Positions 25,821-35,644 of a stretch of DNA of 64,000 nucleotides are shown piece after piece. A program made the translations under genes and the position numbers. Under the pieces are notes generated by a model. It searched no databases, was not told the origin of the DNA, and saw only the letters and a program-made list of their open reading frames with translations. The DNA is from Pedobacter petrophilus (GTDB lineage Bacteria > Bacteroidota > Bacteroidia > Sphingobacteriales > Sphingobacteriaceae): NCBI RefSeq assembly GCF_009674725.1, contig NZ_WKKH01000004.1, positions 62,001-126,000 of the forward strand. The letters are read 5' to 3'. Positions within the stretch are counted from its first letter, which is position 1; each line of letters begins with the position of its first letter.

Positions 25821-28121
25821 TTGGACTATTTAGAAGGATTAAACCCACAACAGAGAGCAGCAGTAGAAAATACAAAAGGACCGGTAATGATTGTTGCGGG
25901 TGCTGGTTCGGGCAAAACACGTGTAATTACTTATCGTGTGGCGCACTTAATTCAAACCGGTACTGATCCCTTTAATATTCTTGTTTTGACCTTTACCAAC
26001 AAAGCCAGTAAAGATATGCGTGAGCGTATCGGAAAAGTGGTTGGTGCTGAGGCAAAAAACATCTGGATGGGAACCTTCCACTCCGTTTTTGCAAAAATCT
26101 TACGAGTTGAGGCAGAGAAGATTGGTTATCCAAATAACTTCACCATTTACGATACCGATGATAGCAAAAGTGTAATCCGTGCCATTTTGAAAGAAATGCA
26201 ACTCGATGACAAATTATATGCAGCCAACTTCGTTTTTGGTAGAATCTCTTCAGCAAAAAATAATCTGATTTCCTGGGGCGAATACCAGGCAAATGACCAG
26301 ATTCAGGCAGAGGATATTCAGAATAAACGTCCGCTTATCGGACAAATTTATGAGCAATATGCTAAACGCTGCTTTAGGGCTGGCGCGATGGATTTTGATG
26401 ATTTACTGTTCAAAACCAATATCTTATTAAAAGAACATCCGGACGTTTTAAATAAATACCAGCAGAAGTTCCGCTATTTAATGGTAGATGAGTACCAGGA
26501 TACTAACTTTTCGCAGTATACCATTGTAAAAAAACTGGCTGCAGCTTACCAAAATATTTGTGTGGTGGGTGATGATGCACAGAGTATCTATGCTTTCCGT
26601 GGTGCGAACATTCAAAATATTTTAAATTTCGAACGCGATTATCCTGATTTAAAAGTATATAAACTAGAGCAGAACTATCGCTCTACACAGAACATTGTTG
26701 ATGCCGCAAGCAGCATCATTGCCAATAATAAAAACCAGTTAGAGAAAAACGTTTTCTCTGAAAATGCCGAAGGCGACAGAATCAAAGTTGCCCGTGCTTT
26801 TACGGATAACGAAGAAGGGAAACTGGTTGCAGAATCCATCATTCAGGAACGTGGAGTAAAGGGCTACAAACATAGCGACTTTGCCATTCTATATCGAACA
26901 AATGCACAAAGCAGGGCGATGGAGGAAGGTTTACGAAAGCTAAATATTCCTTATAGAATCTACGGCGGACAGTCATTTTACCAACGTAAAGAGATTAAAG
27001 ATTTAATTGCTTACTTCCGTTTAACCTTCAATCCGAAGGATGAAGAGGCCATAAAAAGGGTAATTAATTACCCAAAACGTGGTATTGGTGATACTTCCAT
27101 TGATAAAATTATTGTAGCTGCTGATCAGAATAACGTAACGATGTGGGATGTAATTTCCAATGCCCATCAATATGTCGATGGTCGCTTAGCGAATCAACTG
27201 AATGATTTTTCGATGATGGTTCAAAGCTTTCAGGCTGAAGCTAAAAAGTTAGATGCATATGATTCTGCTTTATTTATTGCACAACATGCCGGAATTTTAA
27301 AAGAACTTTATACCGATGATAGTGTGGAAGGCCGCTCCAGATATGAGAATATTCAGGAGTTATTAAACGGTATAAAAGAGTTCGCGGAGCGTGAAGATAT
27401 CGAAGAAAAAGGTCTGGATATCTTTATGCAGGATGTAGCGCTTTTAACCAATGATGATAAAGACGGCGACAAAAACAAAGACACGGTTTCGTTAATGACG
27501 ATTCACTCCGCCAAAGGTTTGGAGTTTAAAAATGTGTTCATTGTTGGGTTGGAAGAGAACCTTTTCCCATCGCAAATGTCGGTAAACTCTCGCTCCGATT
27601 TAGAAGAGGAACGACGTTTATTTTATGTAGCGATCACGCGTGCAGAGATAAAATTAACCATTACTTATGCCACATCGCGTTACCGCTGGGGAACACTAAC
27701 AAACTGTGAACCAAGTCGTTTCATTAATGAAATTAACCCAAAATTTTTGGAGTTAGATGTCAAACCTTCAAAAAGCAATATGATTGAAGGCAATTTCGAC
27801 GATGAACGTAAAACCTGGACTTCACAACCCCGTGATTTCTTTAGCAAACCGAAACCAGCCACGACTACGTCTGCACCGCCACCACGTCCGAAAACGACCT
27901 CTTTACTAGCGAAAGCGCACATACCTACACCGGGTTTCACACCATCACAACCCCATGAATTTCAGGGCGGTATGGAAGTGGAGCATGAAAAATTTGGCTT
28001 CGGTAAAATTATCAGTTTAGAAGGAAACTTACCTGATATTAAGGCAACGGTGTTTTTCCAAGGGTTAGGGAATAAACAGCTTTTGTTAAAGTTTGCAAAG
28101 CTGATGATTTTGAGAAATTAA
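25821..28121 (+). CDS. UvrD/PcrA-type ATP-dependent DNA helicase
   Basis: A 766-residue superfamily 1A helicase. Motifs in order: LNPQQRAAVENTKGPVMIV (Q motif), GAGSGKT (27-33, Walker A), TFTNKAS, DEYQDTN (II), VGDDAQSIYAFRGA (III), EQNYRST (IV), TIHSAKGLEF (V) and FYVAITRAE (VI). The Pro-rich segment about 675-700 and the C-terminal tudor-like GMEVEHEKFGFGKI module are typical of PcrA. It unwinds DNA in repair and replication restart. The start is probably the TTG at 25821 (MDYLEGLNPQQ), 5 nt after AGGAG and downstream of the promoter; there is no ATG nearby. Confidence 0.95.
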   Translation: MDYLEGLNPQQRAAVENTKGPVMIVAGAGSGKTRVITYRVAHLIQTGTDPFNILVLTFTNKASKDMRERIGKVVGAEAKNIWMGTFHSVFAKILRVEAEKIGYPNNFTIYDTDDSKSVIRAILKEMQLDDKLYAANFVFGRISSAKNNLISWGEYQANDQIQAEDIQNKRPLIGQIYEQYAKRCFRAGAMDFDDLLFKTNILLKEHPDVLNKYQQKFRYLMVDEYQDTNFSQYTIVKKLAAAYQNICVVGDDAQSIYAFRGANIQNILNFERDYPDLKVYKLEQNYRSTQNIVDAASSIIANNKNQLEKNVFSENAEGDRIKVARAFTDNEEGKLVAESIIQERGVKGYKHSDFAILYRTNAQSRAMEEGLRKLNIPYRIYGGQSFYQRKEIKDLIAYFRLTFNPKDEEAIKRVINYPKRGIGDTSIDKIIVAADQNNVTMWDVISNAHQYVDGRLANQLNDFSMMVQSFQAEAKKLDAYDSALFIAQHAGILKELYTDDSVEGRSRYENIQELLNGIKEFAEREDIEEKGLDIFMQDVALLTNDDKDGDKNKDTVSLMTIHSAKGLEFKNVFIVGLEENLFPSQMSVNSRSDLEEERRLFYVAITRAEIKLTITYATSRYRWGTLTNCEPSRFINEINPKFLELDVKPSKSNMIEGNFDDERKTWTSQPRDFFSKPKPATTTSAPPPRPKTTSLLAKAHIPTPGFTPSQPHEFQGGMEVEHEKFGFGKIISLEGNLPDIKATVFFQGLGNKQLLLKFAKLMILRN

Positions 28122-28204
28122 TAATAAAGTTCTTAAATATAAAGAAGTATAGTTTAAAATTTAGCCCTTTTTCCAGATACTTCTTAAACCCAAACGCTAA
28201 AAAC

Positions 28205-29032
28205 ATGAAACACATAATTAAATTTTTATTTATTGGAATTTTTCTAGTTTCTTGCTCTAAAACTGAGAATTCTATCGAAAACAATCCCTTTAATGAGCCA
28301 TTGATAAAGAAAATGAGGACGAATGTATTTTATCCGGGTTCGCCATTATACAATAATAATCCAGACTTAACATTTAACTTTGAATATGATACGTATTCAA
28401 GACTTATTAAAAAAATTGGAGGTGATTTAACAATCCCTATTTCATCAGGTAACGGTAAAGTGTTTACGGATAAAATATACACTACATTAGTTTATTCAGG
28501 CCAAAATGTTACTGTAGAAGACTTTTCTTCATCAGCCGATTTTAGTACAGTATTAAATACAAAATATTTTACTCTAAATGATCTGAATCAAATTGAAAAG
28601 AAAGAGATCGCTAATGAAAATAATTATTTGCTCAAAAAACAGACATTTAATTATTCGGATAAACATATTACTGAAATAAAAACTTTTTTTCCTAATCTAC
28701 CTTACGTCCCAACTGATCCGAACAGCTATATATTAACATACTTAGAAAAATTTGATTACGATATAAATGGAAATTTAATTAGCTCAGAATATTTCAGGCA
28801 ACAAAATGGAATAAATAAAGGAGAAAGAATTATTAGAACTTTTGAAGACTATGACAATTCTATTAATCCTTGTAAGAGATTACAGTTATTGGATGAGTTT
28901 TTTTACCGTTCGCTTTCAAAAAATAATTATAGAAAATATACTGAAATTCATTATTACAATGAAATTTTGGCTTCAGAAAGTACAACAACTTGGTCTTTTA
29001 ACTATGATGGAAAAGGACAAATAATAATCTAA
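28205..29032 (+). CDS. Lipoprotein with YD-like repeats
   Basis: A 275-residue lipoprotein (signal ends LVSC, Cys17). The mature region has spaced YD-type turns: FNFEYDTYSRLIKKIGG (about 59-75), KFDYDINGNLISSEYF (about 180-195) and SFNYDGKGQIII at the very C-terminus, as in families of Bacteroidota lipoproteins with Rhs-like beta repeats. I do not recognise a named function. It is noticeably more AT-rich than neighbouring genes, which could mean recent acquisition. It ends right after a repeat strand, so it may be slightly truncated. Confidence 0.6.
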   Translation: MKHIIKFLFIGIFLVSCSKTENSIENNPFNEPLIKKMRTNVFYPGSPLYNNNPDLTFNFEYDTYSRLIKKIGGDLTIPISSGNGKVFTDKIYTTLVYSGQNVTVEDFSSSADFSTVLNTKYFTLNDLNQIEKKEIANENNYLLKKQTFNYSDKHITEIKTFFPNLPYVPTDPNSYILTYLEKFDYDINGNLISSEYFRQQNGINKGERIIRTFEDYDNSINPCKRLQLLDEFFYRSLSKNNYRKYTEIHYYNEILASESTTTWSFNYDGKGQIII

Positions 29033-29085
29033 TAAGGCATACTTGGCAACATGGGTTAAACAATTTACCAACAATCGCCAAAGTA

Positions 29086-29128
29086 GGAGTAGTAGTTTTA
29101 GTAAAAAATCACTACTCCCATTTTTTTT
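29086..29128 (+). terminator. Terminator downstream of the YD lipoprotein
   Basis: GGAGTAGT (29086-29093) pairs with ACTACTCC (29111-29118), followed by a run of eight T. Confidence 0.75.
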
Positions 29129-30110
29129 AAAACTGACTCAACACTGGCTTCGTGCCCATAATTTCTTCTACTTTTTCCATTACCTTATCGGTTAACAATG
29201 GAACCACTTCTAGTGCGGTTAAATTTTCTTTAAGCTGTGCGCTTTTTGATGCACCCAAAATTACAGAACTAACATTTGGATTTTTTAAGCACCAGGCCAG
29301 AGCGAATTTAGCTAACGATACATTAAGATTATCGGCAACTTCTTGCAATTTTTCCACTTTATGAAGTCTATCGGCTTGCATCACATTCTCTTTAAGCCAA
29401 CCTAATTTTACATCAGCCAATCGAGTATCTTTTACATCTCCATTGGTATATTTACCGGAAAGTAAACCGGATGCTAGCGGAGACCAAATCGTTGTTCCTA
29501 ACCCATGATCGCGAAAAAGAAGCAAAAAGTCATCTTCCATTTTCTTCCTTTCGAACAAATTATATTGTGGCTGTTCCATTGTCGGGCCAATTATTCTATA
29601 GTCTTTTGAAACAGCAATAGCTTCCGTAATCTCGGCAGCGCTCCACTCAGAGGTTCCCCAATACAAAATCTTACCTTGTTCTATTAAGGTGTTCATGGTT
29701 AAAACTGTTTCTTCAATTGGTGTATTTTTATCCGGTCTATGGCAAAAATATAAATCTAAATAATCAACTTGCAAACGCTTTAGTGCACCATGACAAGCCT
29801 CCGTTACATGCTTACGAGATAAGCCCGTTTGATTTGGCCCCTTATTTTCAGCCCCAAAGAAAACCTTACTCGACACCACAAAAGAATCTCTTTCCCAACC
29901 CTGGCTTTTAAGAATTTTGCCCATCACGATCTCAGATTTTCCTTCTGCATAACCTTCAGCATTATCGAAAAAGTTTACACCAGCATCATAAGCAATCCCC
30001 ATAAGTTCATCAGCCACCTTATCACTAATTTGAGCACCAAAAGTTAGCCAACTTCCTAAACCTAATGCGCTTACCTGTAGGCCAGATTTACCTAATCTTC
30101 TATATTCCAT
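29127..30110 (-). CDS. Aldo/keto reductase (Kv-beta / YghZ-like)
   Basis: A 327-residue TIM-barrel oxidoreductase. The catalytic tetrad is visible: FFDNAEGYAEG (Asp and Tyr, about 47-57), VVSSKVF (Lys near 81) and LYFCHRPD (His near 122). The NADPH-binding C-terminal SVILGASKSAQLKENL (about 277-292) and TIWSPLASGLLSGKYTNG fit the potassium-channel-beta-like subfamily. It reduces aldehydes or ketones with NADPH; the natural substrate is unknown. Confidence 0.93.
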   Translation of the reverse strand: MEYRRLGKSGLQVSALGLGSWLTFGAQISDKVADELMGIAYDAGVNFFDNAEGYAEGKSEIVMGKILKSQGWERDSFVVSSKVFFGAENKGPNQTGLSRKHVTEACHGALKRLQVDYLDLYFCHRPDKNTPIEETVLTMNTLIEQGKILYWGTSEWSAAEITEAIAVSKDYRIIGPTMEQPQYNLFERKKMEDDFLLLFRDHGLGTTIWSPLASGLLSGKYTNGDVKDTRLADVKLGWLKENVMQADRLHKVEKLQEVADNLNVSLAKFALAWCLKNPNVSSVILGASKSAQLKENLTALEVVPLLTDKVMEKVEEIMGTKPVLSQF

Positions 30111-30331
30111 ATCAGTATATTTTTAAATTTTATACAAAACTGTAATTTAACTATCAATAGTACCTAGGATTGGATTGGAATGTTTTAACTGTAGAACTTT
30201 TTACATTTATTGAGGGTATTGAGATGTACATTCACCTTTGAAATAATCAAAACACCTGGTAAACTTTTGACTTCCACCCTAAATTTTCAAAATTTATCCT
30301 TATTATTGAGTTCTGTTCCTTTTATAAAACC

Positions 30332-33300
30332 ATGCAACTTACCAAATTAGAAATTAAGGGTTTTAAGAGCTTTGGCGACAAGGTGACCATCAATTTTAAT
30401 GAAGGAGTTACGGCTATTGTTGGGCCGAATGGTTGTGGCAAATCGAATGTAATTGATGCCATGCGCTGGGTTTTAGGCGAGCAAAGCACCAAAGCTTTAC
30501 GGTCTGAGAAGATGGAAAATATCATTTTTAATGGCACTAAAAACCGCAAACAAGCACAGTTGGCTGAAGTGTCTCTCAGTTTCGACAATACGAAAAACAT
30601 CCTTCCAACTGCTTATTCACAGGTTACGGTAACCCGGAAATTGTACCGTAATGGCGACAGCGAATATCGTTTAAATGATGTTCAATGCCGTTTGAAAGAC
30701 ATCACAGACCTTTTTCTTGATACTGGCATTGGTTCAGATAGTTATTCTATTATTGAGTTGAAAATGGTCGACGAGATCATCACCAATAAAGAACACAGCC
30801 GCCGTTCATTATTTGAAGAAGCATCGGGAATTTCGAAATATAAGCTCCGCAAAAAACAAACATTCAACAAGTTAAAAGATACGGAAGCCGATTTAGAACG
30901 CGTAGAAGATCTACTTTTCGAGATTGAGAAGAATTTAAAAACACTCGAAAATCAAGCCCGAAAAGCCGAACGTTATTATAAGTTAAAAGAGCAATACCGC
31001 GAACTCAGTATTCAATTGGCTACGCATAGAATTGCTTTCTTTCGTACTGATTTAAATGTCCTGGAGACCCAGGAACAAAATCAACAGGTAGCCAGAACGG
31101 AACTGAGCACCAGGATTGATCAAACCGAGGCCGACTTGCAAAAGCTAAAATTGGGGAGCATACATCAGGAAAAAAACCTTTCAGTACAACAAAAGGCTAC
31201 CAATGAGTTAGTTTCGAAAATCCGCAGTTACGAGAGCGAAAAGAAAGTAAAAAACGAGCAGGTGCGCTTCCTTCAGGAAAAAGAAACCCGTTTGGCTGGC
31301 GAACTGGAAAAAGATAAAAATCAACTCAATCACATTAAATACAACATTAAGCGATTAAATGAAGAGGTTTTAACAGAAACGGAAGTTTTTAACCGTCTGG
31401 AAAGCGATTTAAAAACACTAAAATCTGCACTTGATACTTTAAGAGAGCAGCAACAAATCGAAAAAAACAGGACCGACAACCTGGTTAAATCCTTAAGTGA
31501 ATTACAAAACCAGGTTTATCAGGCCCAAAAAGAGATTGATATTTTCAACATTCAGAAAGATGCTTTGGTACAGGAAACCAATCGAAATGTTGATGATACG
31601 GAAACCAAAACGCTGGAGCTTAAAGCATTCGACCATGCACTTGCGGAACTCGATATTCAGATCACTGAAAAGCAGCAAAGCATTAAGCAACTAAAAGAAA
31701 CAGAAGAAATTTTAAAGGAACAACTGGCGGAAAGCGATCTTAACCTGACTTCAAACAAGGAAAAACTAACTTCAGAAAACCGTAAAAAAGATGCTAAACA
31801 AAATGAGTACAACCTTACTAAATCGCTGGTAGATAGTCTGGAAGGCTTTCCAGAGTCGATACGCTTCCTTAAGAAGAACAATGCTTTTGCAAAAAATGCT
31901 TTGCTCCTCTCAGATGTTTTATTTTGCAGCGAAGATTATCGCATTGCGATAGAAAATTACCTGGAACCAGTGATGAACCATTACGTGGTTGATTACTATG
32001 CAGATGCCCTTCAGGCTGTTAATCTTTTAACGGATGCTACCCGCGGGCGAGCAAATTTTTTCATTTTGGAGCATATTCAGGAGAGAAACTTGCCCGTAAG
32101 CCATCATGAAGGTTTAATTTCCGCACTTGCTGTGATCGAAGTTGATAAGAAATACCAGCACCTTTGCAATCTACTCCTGCAAAATGTGTACCTCGCAACT
32201 GATGAGCAGGAAAGTCTTTTTAAAAAATCACCAGCTGAAAGTTTAACCATCCTGGCTAAAAATGGAAAATATGCCCAGACCAAATTTACCTTATCAGGTG
32301 GCTCCGTTGGTTTGTTCGAAGGAAAAAGAATCGGTCGTGCGAAAAATTTAGAAAATTTAGCGAAAGAAATTAAACAGTCTGAATCGCTCATCAATCAATA
32401 TAATCAAGCTATTTCTGCTGCCACGGAACAAATTTTGCAATTAAAAGATGCATCTAAAGTCAACCAAATCAACACCATACAACAGGAGCTTAACCGCCTG
32501 AGTAACGAACAAATCTTTGTTCAAACGCGTCGCGACCAGTATCAGGAGTTTATTACGACGAGCGAGAACCGTAAAACAGATATCGCCCAAAAGATTGTTT
32601 CCATTGAAAAGTCCCTTTCCGAAAAGTTACCAGCACTGATCGAATTGCAAAAGAAACAGCAACAAGATCATGTAAACCTGCAGGAGCAACAGTTAAATTA
32701 TCAGGACATTGCAGATCAGGTAAATGACAGTGCTCAAAAATACAATCAGGATAATATTCGTTTTCATCAACAGCAAAATAAATTGTCAAGCCTGGAAAAA
32801 GATCTTGATTATCGGTTCGTTCAGGAAGAAGCTTTAGATAAAAGAATTGCCCAAAATGATAAAGAGTTGCAGGAAACATTGTTACAAATTACGGCGACTC
32901 TTCAACACACAGATCTAAGCGATGATACACTTTTAGAAATGTATCAACAGCGGGAAGAGATGGAAAAAGGGCTTGCTGAAGCAGAAAAAGAGTATTTTGA
33001 TCGCAAGGGGAATATTAACGAGTTGGAAAACAGCCTCACGAATATCCGTAAAAACCGCGAGGAAACAGACTTTCTTTTAACTGAAATTAAGGATAAGAAG
33101 AACACACTTAAAATAGATTTAAACTCGCTGAAAGAACGCTTGGCGGTTGAATTTAACATCGACATCAACGATCTTTTGGAAACAGAAACGGACATAGCAG
33201 CGCTGGAAAGTGAATTTGAAATTCGCCAGAAAGTAGAAAAAATGAAACGCCAGCTGGATGAATTTGGTGCCATCAACTCTATGGCGATGGAAGCTTTCAA

Positions 33301-33871
33301 AGAAATGGAGGAGCGTTATGTATTTATTCAAAACCAGAAAAAAGACTTAAATGCGGCCAAAACAGACCTGTTGCAAACCATTAAAGAGATTGATGATACC
33401 GCAAAAGAAAAGTTTATGCATGCTTTTACTCAGGCCCGCGAACATTTCATCGTCGTGTTCCGCTCGCTGTTTAACGAAGAAGATAGCTGCGACTTAATCT
33501 TATCAGACATTAACAACCCACTGGAAGCCGATATAGACATTATTGCTCGCCCGAAAGGCAAAAGACCGCTTTCAATTAACCAGTTATCAGGGGGCGAAAA
33601 AACACTTACGGCCACTGCCCTTCTGTTTTCACTTTACCTGTTAAAGCCAGCTCCATTCTGTATTTTCGATGAGGTTGACGCCCCACTTGATGATACGAAT
33701 ATTGACAAGTTCAATAATATTATTCGTAAGTTTTCTGATCAGTCGCAGTTTATCATTGTATCGCATAACAAACGTACCATCGCCAGCACTGATATTATCT
33801 ACGGTGTAACTATGGTAGAACAAGGTGTATCAAGAGTTGTAGCAGTAGATTTGAGGGAAGTAGCGGCTTAG
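30332..33871 (+). CDS. smc: Chromosome segregation ATPase SMC
   Basis: A 1,179-residue SMC protein of normal length. N-terminal ATPase half: Walker A GPNGCGKS (31-38). Two long coiled coils (about 165-500 and 670-1015) flank a hinge near 510-650 (SLEGFPESIRFLKKN to TKFTLSGGSVG). C-terminal half: signature LSGGEKTLTA (about 1085-1094), Walker B FCIFDEVDAPLDD (about 1107-1119) and D-/H-loop region IVSHNKRT. It forms the ring-shaped condensin that organises the chromosome. Single gene; a 7-bp tandem array follows its stop. Confidence 0.97.
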   Translation: MQLTKLEIKGFKSFGDKVTINFNEGVTAIVGPNGCGKSNVIDAMRWVLGEQSTKALRSEKMENIIFNGTKNRKQAQLAEVSLSFDNTKNILPTAYSQVTVTRKLYRNGDSEYRLNDVQCRLKDITDLFLDTGIGSDSYSIIELKMVDEIITNKEHSRRSLFEEASGISKYKLRKKQTFNKLKDTEADLERVEDLLFEIEKNLKTLENQARKAERYYKLKEQYRELSIQLATHRIAFFRTDLNVLETQEQNQQVARTELSTRIDQTEADLQKLKLGSIHQEKNLSVQQKATNELVSKIRSYESEKKVKNEQVRFLQEKETRLAGELEKDKNQLNHIKYNIKRLNEEVLTETEVFNRLESDLKTLKSALDTLREQQQIEKNRTDNLVKSLSELQNQVYQAQKEIDIFNIQKDALVQETNRNVDDTETKTLELKAFDHALAELDIQITEKQQSIKQLKETEEILKEQLAESDLNLTSNKEKLTSENRKKDAKQNEYNLTKSLVDSLEGFPESIRFLKKNNAFAKNALLLSDVLFCSEDYRIAIENYLEPVMNHYVVDYYADALQAVNLLTDATRGRANFFILEHIQERNLPVSHHEGLISALAVIEVDKKYQHLCNLLLQNVYLATDEQESLFKKSPAESLTILAKNGKYAQTKFTLSGGSVGLFEGKRIGRAKNLENLAKEIKQSESLINQYNQAISAATEQILQLKDASKVNQINTIQQELNRLSNEQIFVQTRRDQYQEFITTSENRKTDIAQKIVSIEKSLSEKLPALIELQKKQQQDHVNLQEQQLNYQDIADQVNDSAQKYNQDNIRFHQQQNKLSSLEKDLDYRFVQEEALDKRIAQNDKELQETLLQITATLQHTDLSDDTLLEMYQQREEMEKGLAEAEKEYFDRKGNINELENSLTNIRKNREETDFLLTEIKDKKNTLKIDLNSLKERLAVEFNIDINDLLETETDIAALESEFEIRQKVEKMKRQLDEFGAINSMAMEAFKEMEERYVFIQNQKKDLNAAKTDLLQTIKEIDDTAKEKFMHAFTQAREHFIVVFRSLFNEEDSCDLILSDINNPLEADIDIIARPKGKRPLSINQLSGGEKTLTATALLFSLYLLKPAPFCIFDEVDAPLDDTNIDKFNNIIRKFSDQSQFIIVSHNKRTIASTDIIYGVTMVEQGVSRVVAVDLREVAA

Positions 33872-33876
33872 AAAGC

Positions 33877-33897
33877 TTATGGGTTATGGGTTATGGG
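33877..33897. repeat. Heptamer tandem array (TTATGGG x3)
   Basis: Three identical TTATGGG units, 5 nt after the smc stop codon. Confidence 0.88.
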
Positions 33898-33982
33898 CAA
33901 ACCTGAATTTATTGATATGTTCATTACCTATCAAACCAACTTTTATAACCCTACAGGGTATTTAATCAATAGCAATACGACG

Positions 33983-34013
33983 TTTGAAAAAGATTACTAA
34001 AAACGTATATTTG
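33983..34013 (+). promoter_or_regulatory. Full Bacteroidota promoter of the antitoxin-PIN operon
   Basis: TTTG (33983-33986), 19 nt, TATATTTG (34006-34013): a consensus -33/-7 pair, 17 nt before the antitoxin ATG. Confidence 0.85.
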
Positions 34014-34030
34014 TTTAAGAAGCCAGAATT

Positions 34031-34240
34031 ATGTTAGCTACGGTAAAAGGATACTACGAGGAAGGAAAAATTATTTTAGAAGAAAAGGCACCAGTTAGTT
34101 CAAAAACCGATGTGATCGTAACTTTTCTCACAAATGAACAACCGGAAATTGCACAGAGAATTCCTGGTGCATTTAAAGGCAAAATAGCTATAGCTGATGA
34201 TTTTGATGAACCATTAGATGATTTAAAAGAATATATGTAA
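34031..34240 (+). CDS. DUF2281-type antitoxin
   Basis: A 69-residue protein. Residues MLATVKGYYEEGKIILEEKA form a short beta-hairpin module of the AbrB/Phd-like kind, and the C-terminal RIPGAFKGKIAIADDF and DEPLDDLKEYM is the toxin-wrapping tail characteristic of DUF2281 antitoxins that pair with PIN-domain RNases. It overlaps the PIN frame by 1 nt and has a consensus promoter, but the toxin is broken (see 34240-34570), so it is now an orphan antitoxin unless it cross-neutralises another toxin. Confidence 0.83.
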   Translation: MLATVKGYYEEGKIILEEKAPVSSKTDVIVTFLTNEQPEIAQRIPGAFKGKIAIADDFDEPLDDLKEYM

Positions 34241-34570
34241 TGCCATCCAATCATTACATTTTAGATACCCATTGCCAAATTTGGTTTCAGGAGAACAATC
34301 CAAAAATACCATCATCAGTAATGGACGTCATTCAAAACCTGGAGAACACGATCTATTTTAGCCAAAAAAGTTTGTTCGAAATTTCCATAAAACAATCTCT
34401 TGGTAAACTAACGTATATCAGTATTACAATAGAAGATATACACAATCAGGCTACTGCAGGATCCGTTCGACAGACTATTAATTTCGACAGCCATAGAAAA
34501 TGATGCGACATTATTATCTGCGGATGAAAAATTTAAATTATATCCCAACCTTTTAAAACTATATTGGTAG
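34240..34570 (+). pseudogene. Broken PIN-domain toxin (VapC-like) with internal deletion and frameshift
   Basis: The first frame reads MPSNHYILDTHCQIWF, SQKSLFEISIKQSLGKL and ITIEDI, the N-terminal PIN half with its first acidic residues, and stops at 34503. In the +1 frame from 34451 to the stop at 34570, LLQDPFDRLLISTAIENDAT and LLSADEKFKLY continue the PIN fold with the later Asp (DPFDR). Comparing with complete family members, roughly 25 residues between IEDI and DPFDR are missing, and the frame changes there. Both parts still align well, so the lesion is recent. The RNase is very unlikely to be active. Confidence 0.82.
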
Positions 34571-34584
34571 CCAACACTTAACCT

Positions 34585-35535
34585 ATGAAAATCCTATATA
34601 TTATCCCCTTAGCTATGATGCTAAGCTGCTGTTCATCAGTTAAAAATCAAACTTCTACAGTTACGGAAAAACTAGATACACAACTTTTAAAAGATGTTGA
34701 AGTTCTTTCGTCTGATGCTTATCAAGGTAGAAAAACAGGCACTAAAGGTGCAGAAATGGCCAGAGCTTATATTACAGCAAGATTTCAAAAATTAGGCTTA
34801 AAATCTTATCCTCAAAATGTTAATTATGCTCAAGAATTTACTTTTAATTCAAGAAACGGGGCGAAAGTAAACGGTACTAATGTAATCGGATACATTCCGG
34901 GTAAAGGAAATAATATAATTGTAGTTTCTGCACATTATGACCATTTAGGTATTGTTAAAGATGAAGTTTTTAACGGCGCAGACGATAATGCATCAGGTAC
35001 TGCCGGATTATTAAAAATTGCGGCTTACTTCGCGAAAAACAAACCTAATAATACCATCATTTTTGCTTCTTTCGATGCCGAAAAAATGGGTTTGCAAGGC
35101 GCTAAAGCCTTTGTTGCCAATCCACCGGTGCCGATCGGTACAGTTGCCGTAAACTTAAATATGGATATGATTGGCCACAGTGAAAAAGCTGAGCTATATG
35201 TTTGTGGCACCTTTAAATACCCAAATCTGAAAAAGTACATTGATACCACCAGAAAAGACATTAAAGTTTCTTTAGGGCATGATGATCCAAAACTTGGTCA
35301 TGATGACTGGACAAACCAAAGTGACCAGGGTGCATTTAATGCAAAGGATGTTCCATTCCTCTATTTTGGTGTAGAAGACCATAAAGATTACCACAAAGCA
35401 ACAGATGAATATTCTACCATCACTAAACAATTCTTCAGCAATGCCGCGGCTACTGTGTTAGATGTCGTTAAAAACATCGATCAGCAAACAGGCCTGCAAC
35501 AATCGCTTAAAGATAAAATGATTATGAAAAACTAA
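34585..35535 (+). CDS. M28-family metallopeptidase lipoprotein with altered zinc ligand
   Basis: A 316-residue lipoprotein (signal ends MLSC-C; Cys15 or 16). M28 motifs: VSAHYDHLG (His ligand), NGADDNASGTAGL (bridging Asp, about 132-144), NLNMDMIGHS (Asp ligand) and DYHKATDEY (last His). The usual Glu-Glu pair (base plus zinc ligand) reads FDAEKMGLQG: Glu166 is kept but the next residue, normally the Zn-ligand Glu, is Lys167. Either one zinc is lost or the protein is inactive. It would act on peptides in the periplasm. It follows the broken toxin gene but ends with its own terminator. Confidence 0.87.
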   Translation: MKILYIIPLAMMLSCCSSVKNQTSTVTEKLDTQLLKDVEVLSSDAYQGRKTGTKGAEMARAYITARFQKLGLKSYPQNVNYAQEFTFNSRNGAKVNGTNVIGYIPGKGNNIIVVSAHYDHLGIVKDEVFNGADDNASGTAGLLKIAAYFAKNKPNNTIIFASFDAEKMGLQGAKAFVANPPVPIGTVAVNLNMDMIGHSEKAELYVCGTFKYPNLKKYIDTTRKDIKVSLGHDDPKLGHDDWTNQSDQGAFNAKDVPFLYFGVEDHKDYHKATDEYSTITKQFFSNAAATVLDVVKNIDQQTGLQQSLKDKMIMKN

Positions 35536-35561
35536 CATAGATAGTTTTCATTAAAAAATCT

Positions 35562-35589
35562 AAACCTGCCCATAAGGCAGGTTTTTTTA
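35562..35589 (+). terminator. Terminator of the M28 gene
   Basis: AACCTGCC (35563-35570) pairs with GGCAGGTT (35576-35583), followed by a T run. Confidence 0.9.
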
Positions 35590-35644
35590 TGCAATAAAAT
35601 TTCACACATAAAATTATCTATTTGATTTACAGTTATTTAAAATT

